Origin: Parabacteroides distasonis
GTDB lineage: Bacteria > Bacteroidota > Bacteroidia > Bacteroidales > Tannerellaceae
DNA length: 64,000 nucleotides
Reading direction: 5' to 3'
Assembly (NCBI GenBank): GCA_021531775.1
Contig: JAFBIU010000006.1
Coordinates: forward strand, 1 to 64,000
Under the pieces are notes generated by a model, which was given only the letters and a program-made list of their open reading frames with translations, was not told the DNA's origin and did not search any database. The number at the start of each line of letters is the position of its first letter. Position 1 is the stretch's first letter. Positions 60,463 to 64,000 of the stretch are shown here, piece by piece. A program made the translations under genes and the position numbers.

Positions 60463-61746
60463 TCATTTCTTTTCCTGCTTTTTCTTTTGTCCGCGGCGAT
60501 TCCTTACAAAATCATAAACCCAAACAAGCAACAAAGGTAAGGTAAAAGTAAATAGGTTGGATATTCTCAAGCCCTCTTCTTCTCTTTTTATGTCTTTTTC
60601 AGATAAATAGTCTGGCATATGCAGATTCCAATACGCCTCGGAAGGCATATCGTGGAAATGCCATTTCTGCAACAACGTCCCCTCCCGCATCAACACCAGT
60701 CCCGGATTGGAACGGATGATGGTCTTCAACAACACATCATCGGCCATCAAGAAGGGGTATTCAGCCCCCGTGTCGTCAATCCATTGCTGGATATCTGCTT
60801 CCGAAGAGCTGGTCACAGCCTGGAATCCGACCGCATGTTCGATGGCCCATTCATAGGTACTGTTGATCACGTCGATCGCCTCATCATCGGCCTCCTCAAC
60901 TCGGGGCATGACCAACAGGAAGGTGAGACCAGGGGCTTGTAACAACGAATCGGTCACCTCCTCTCCCACTGCATTATAGAGATGAAAGTCTTGAACCGGA
61001 GATACATAACCGGCACGGATCAGTTCAGTCTGACTATCGACAAACGTCCAGGTACTGTCTTCAACCGGAGCATCCTCCAAGGTAAAGGTCCGTTGCACAC
61101 CCTCCTTCTCGTAAATAAACGAGTAGCGATACTCATCCTGGGGAGCATCCTCCGGGACACGCAACAGTTCCGCTATATTCGTTCCTTCCCGATAGGGCCG
61201 GAAATCGATCAGCGGCAAGTGGTTGTAGTTGTAATAGGCAAAAAGCAGACAGCCGACATAACTGTAGGCCGACACAAACCAATAGGCATGATAGGTGAAA
61301 CAGGGCCACATCCGTTGGTTGTACAGCAACAGCACGATGGAGGCAGCCAGCAAAACAATGTTTTTGTAGAAGGTTTGCCAATTGGTCAAGATCAGGGCTT
61401 CCCCAAAACAACCACAATCGGAAACCGGATTGAACAGGGCCAAGTAGAGCGTGAGTGGGGTCATGAAGAGCATGAAGACAAACAGCACGATGGAGGTGTA
61501 TTTCCGATAGGCACCCAACAAGACACATGCCCCCAACGAGAATTCCAAGGCTGCCAGGCCAAACGAGAAGATCTCTTTGAACGGCAACAGACTGTCTAAG
61601 CCGAAAGAGGTCAGGTAGTCGCCTATCTTGATGGCTCCTCCCACGGGGTCAATCGCCTTGACGGTTCCGGAAAAGAGAAAGAGGGCCGCCAGGAAAAGAC
61701 GGCAGACTTCAACAGCTACCTTGCGGACAAGATCAGAGATTTGCAT
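60463..61746 (-). CDS. DoxX-like membrane protein (BT_3928 family)
   Basis: A 427-residue protein: an N-terminal DoxX/MauE-like part with four membrane helices (FLAALFLFSGTVKAIDPVGG, DCGCFGEALILTNWQTFYKN), then a soluble thioredoxin-like region of about 200 residues and a final membrane helix followed by a Lys-rich tail. The CGCFG pair and its fusion to a thioredoxin-like region suggest a redox role in the envelope, which is inference. The start is the ATG at 61746, one base after the DUF1599 stop; the in-frame TTG upstream is unlikely. Confidence 0.85.
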   Translation of the reverse strand: MQISDLVRKVAVEVCRLFLAALFLFSGTVKAIDPVGGAIKIGDYLTSFGLDSLLPFKEIFSFGLAALEFSLGACVLLGAYRKYTSIVLFVFMLFMTPLTLYLALFNPVSDCGCFGEALILTNWQTFYKNIVLLAASIVLLLYNQRMWPCFTYHAYWFVSAYSYVGCLLFAYYNYNHLPLIDFRPYREGTNIAELLRVPEDAPQDEYRYSFIYEKEGVQRTFTLEDAPVEDSTWTFVDSQTELIRAGYVSPVQDFHLYNAVGEEVTDSLLQAPGLTFLLVMPRVEEADDEAIDVINSTYEWAIEHAVGFQAVTSSSEADIQQWIDDTGAEYPFLMADDVLLKTIIRSNPGLVLMREGTLLQKWHFHDMPSEAYWNLHMPDYLSEKDIKREEEGLRISNLFTFTLPLLLVWVYDFVRNRRGQKKKQEKK

Positions 61747-61747
61747 G

Positions 61748-62293
61748 TTACGCTTCGCCAAATTCCAATTTGATTAATCCAAACATGGCATAGTTCACCA
61801 TGTCCATGTAATTGGCATCGACTCCTTCCGAAACCAAGGTCTGTCCCTGATGATTCTCAATCTGTTTGGTCCGATACAGTTTCATCAGGATCAGGTCGGT
61901 ATAGGAACTGATGCGCATGTGTCGCCAAGCCTCGTCATAGTCGTGATTCTTCGCATACATCAACTCCTTGGTCTGGGTCATATACTGGTCATACAACTGC
62001 AAAGCCTCTTCGTTGGAAATATCGGTCGTGTCGGCAAAGCCACGGGCCACCTGAATCAGTCCGATGATTCCATAGTTGACAATGGCAACAAACTCCGGAT
62101 AGATACCCTCGCCAACCAAACTAACCCCCTTGATCTCCAAACTACGGATCCGGTTGGCTTTGATGAAGATCTGATCAGTCACCGACTGCGGACGCATGAT
62201 CCGCCAGGAAGGACCATAATCCTTCAATTTCTTGGCAAACAGATCCCGACATTTGGCGATAATCTGTTCAAACTGTTCTTTTGTATCTGGCAT
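61748..62293 (-). CDS. DUF1599-domain protein
   Basis: A 181-residue protein with two tandem copies of a 60-70 residue DUF1599 unit: FAKKLKDYGPSWRIMRP and later YAKNHDYDEAWRHMR, each followed by a SLEIKG/QIENHQG segment and a MVNYA/IVNYG motif. DUF1599 is also named nucleotide modification associated domain 1. In Bacteroidales it is a conserved partner of the DoxX-like gene downstream. It lies 3 bases after the LysM peptidase gene. Confidence 0.9.
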   Translation of the reverse strand: MPDTKEQFEQIIAKCRDLFAKKLKDYGPSWRIMRPQSVTDQIFIKANRIRSLEIKGVSLVGEGIYPEFVAIVNYGIIGLIQVARGFADTTDISNEEALQLYDQYMTQTKELMYAKNHDYDEAWRHMRISSYTDLILMKLYRTKQIENHQGQTLVSEGVDANYMDMVNYAMFGLIKLEFGEA

Positions 62294-62296
62294 AAC

Positions 62297-63538
62297 TTAG
62301 GAGCAACGAATGGAACGTCCCAATTTTAAAATAGTCGTACGGGAGATGCCGTTGAGTTCACACAATTTCTCAACCGTCGTACCGTAACGAGTTGCAATGG
62401 CACTTAACGTATCACCCGACTGGATCCGATGATAAACCGGCTTGCTGTCTGCATCCAATGATGCTTCGGCTGAGGCATCAGCAGCCACCACAATCTTCTT
62501 CGTTGATACAGCCGTTGATTTCGGTTGAGTCGGCTGTTTGTTAGTCGATTTGGCAGCCTTGGCCTCTGCACCAGCTGAACAGCGGATCGACTGTCCCAAC
62601 CGTAAGATAGAGGTAGCTTTCAAACCATTCAAGCGACACAATTCGGCCACCGTTGTTCCATACATACGGGCAATCTTTCCCAACGTATCGCCCGATTTTA
62701 CCCGGTGATACACCATCTGATCGGAAGATGAGGTATAGATATTGCTTCGTCTGCCACGGATCTTGACGTTGCGGAACACATATTCATCCTGATGCGGAAC
62801 ACCATTCTCAAAGTCGATGATTTCAGCCGGATTAATGGCCTGTCCCAAGAAACGGGTTTCGAAATGGAGATGGGAACCGGTCGAACGTCCCGTATTACCA
62901 CCCAAGCCAATGGTCTCACCCGCACGAACGATCTGATTGGCATCCACCAAGATCTTGGAGAGATGACCATAGACGGTTTCCAATCCATTCGGATGACGGA
63001 TCACCACATAATAGCCATAACCTCGACGCTCATAACTCTTGATACGCACCTTTCCGGCAAAAGCGGCACGGATAGTATCACCCTTCAACACCTTCAAGTC
63101 AATGCCTTTATGCATCCGACGACGACGGGGTCCATACTTGGAAGTCACACGGGCCATCGAATCGATGGCAATGGGATAGACAAAGGAGGCACAATTGATG
63201 GTAAAGGAATCGGGCAAATGGATCTTCGTCTTTCCACGGAAGGGATCCACCCATTGGTTCTCCCAATTGGATTCGTACAACTCATCGGCAGGGAACATCA
63301 ATTCCTCCTCGGCGATCAGTTCGGCCTCCTCTTCTTTAATGACAGCCAGCTCCTGGGTGGTGAGTTCTTTCTTAAAACCGACACGGTCGGCCATCAGTTC
63401 GTTGACACGACGATCCATCAGTTCTGCATGAGCAGCCGTCACCTTCGCAGCCGTTACCTTCTTCTGCGGTGTTTTGGCTTGCACCACACCCGTCACGAAT
63501 GCCGTACAACATATCAATAAAAATGTCTTTATATTCAT
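62297..63538 (-). CDS. Exported M23 peptidase with two LysM domains
   Basis: A 413-residue peptidoglycan hydrolase. After a signal peptide (MNIKTFLLICCTAFVTGVVQA) comes the M23 metallopeptidase domain with HKGIDL (HxxxD) and HLHF (HxH) zinc motifs intact, then two LysM domains (VKSGDTLGKIARMYGTTVAEL and IQSGDTLSAIATRYGTTVEK, quoted in part) separated by a Lys/Pro/Thr-rich linker. The active-site residues are present, so it is likely a true endopeptidase rather than an EnvC-type activator. I start at 63538 for the signal peptide. Confidence 0.93.
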   Translation of the reverse strand: MNIKTFLLICCTAFVTGVVQAKTPQKKVTAAKVTAAHAELMDRRVNELMADRVGFKKELTTQELAVIKEEEAELIAEEELMFPADELYESNWENQWVDPFRGKTKIHLPDSFTINCASFVYPIAIDSMARVTSKYGPRRRRMHKGIDLKVLKGDTIRAAFAGKVRIKSYERRGYGYYVVIRHPNGLETVYGHLSKILVDANQIVRAGETIGLGGNTGRSTGSHLHFETRFLGQAINPAEIIDFENGVPHQDEYVFRNVKIRGRRSNIYTSSSDQMVYHRVKSGDTLGKIARMYGTTVAELCRLNGLKATSILRLGQSIRCSAGAEAKAAKSTNKQPTQPKSTAVSTKKIVVAADASAEASLDADSKPVYHRIQSGDTLSAIATRYGTTVEKLCELNGISRTTILKLGRSIRCS

Positions 63539-63749
63539 TGTTTGATTCAGAATAGTTCTTGATATTATTTGAAGCGTCTCAAGGATAGACATCCCTGTCT
63601 TAGAGCCACTCTTCAAAGGTCGGTATTTTCGTGAAGTCCTCAAAATCAGTGGGTGTGAAATTTTCTCAACAAAAATCACCTAATCCGCAGATCTATTCAC
63701 AAAATAACTGTCTTACAAACACTTGTATCAAAACATGTTTTACAACACA

Positions 63750-64000
63750 TCAGCTGATTTTGCCCCAATCAACCTGCTTGGCAAAGAGTACTTTGAGCCT
63801 TTTGGAAAGAATCGAGTGGTTTTCGAACTGCAAATCGGGATCTTTGTTCAATATCTCTTCTGCCAGCTCACGGGCATATTGCAGCAGGGAGCCATCCGTC
63901 ACCAAGTTCGCAACCTTCAGATCGACATGCTGTCCACTCTGGCGTGTTCCCTCCAGATCACCATGGCCACGCAAGCGCAAATCGGCTTCGGCAATTTCAA
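63750..64000 (-). CDS. recG: ATP-dependent DNA helicase RecG, 3' end
   Basis: Only the C-terminal 83 or so residues lie in the window; the frame stays open to the right edge. EIAEADLRLRGHGDLEGTRQ is the conserved motif VI region of RecG (usually RGPGD; here RGHGD). It ends at VDWGKIS with the stop at 63750. RecG remodels stalled replication forks. The gap of 211 bases to the M23 gene holds nothing recognised. Confidence 0.93.
   Translation of the reverse strand, partial: EIAEADLRLRGHGDLEGTRQSGQHVDLKVANLVTDGSLLQYARELAEEILNKDPDLQFENHSILSKRLKVLFAKQVDWGKIS

Overview
The window comes from a Bacteroidales bacterium, most likely Parabacteroides or a close relative in the Tannerellaceae/Porphyromonadaceae. 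Three things point there: a complete type IX secretion/gliding core in the order porP-gldK-gldL-gldM-gldN, an ATP synthase operon in the Bacteroidetes order (atpD, C, B, E, F, H, A, G), and repeated TAnnTTTG promoter boxes of the Bacteroidetes type. A very large exported protein with a DUF6383-like C-terminus fits Parabacteroides in particular. The genus is an inference; no rRNA gene is present.

Layout. 0.3-9.8 kb, minus strand: an exported GH2 beta-galactosidase, then the T9SS core operon closed by a strong terminator. 9.9-11.5 kb: a small DUF2795-type protein, cob(I)alamin adenosyltransferase and a methyltransferase. 11.7-21 kb, plus strand: PNPOx/Nim-like flavoprotein, serine acetyltransferase, THUMP RNA methyltransferase, DPP-IV-like peptidase, purD, two membrane proteins and a GH10-like lipoprotein. 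21-22.2 kb, minus: a DUF3868/DUF3575 pair of fimbrial-locus type. 22.3-22.6 kb: a decayed fragment of an AAA-ATPase/nuclease gene and tRNA-Pro. 22.9-29.6 kb: the F-type ATP synthase operon, then tRNA-Met on the opposite strand. 29.8-36.2 kb, minus: ROK glucokinase, VOC and MBL proteins, ackA-pta, cdaA and folP. 36.2-42.4 kb: murF, DUF2851 (minus), then dapB, two signal-peptidase genes and a WbqC-family gene.

42.4-50.9 kb is the accessory part. Two paralogous 534-residue AAA-ATPase/PD-(D/E)XK genes lie in direct orientation on either side of a 1269-residue exported protein gene. The non-coding DNA around them holds palindromes, 21-bp and 33-bp tandem repeats, and a tail repeat that recurs at the left edge of the window. 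A third, almost completely deleted copy of the ATPase gene lies at 22.34 kb, next to the same palindromic leader seen before the second full copy.

50.9-64 kb: an MFS transporter, an AAA_14/DUF4143 ATPase behind an unusual direct-repeat promoter, a TrpB2-type tryptophan synthase beta chain, an outer-membrane porin-like protein, two FKBP isomerases and an Lrp regulator. The window closes with a minus-strand housekeeping run (LysM/M23 peptidase, DUF1599, DoxX-like, tpiA, SPOR, folE) and the 3' end of recG.

The features that stand out are the mosaic ATPase/nuclease pair with its repeats and relic, a second signal peptidase I that appears to have lost both catalytic residues, and the self-overlapping operator/promoter of the AAA_14 gene. 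All similarity statements are by eye from the sequence; no searches were run.
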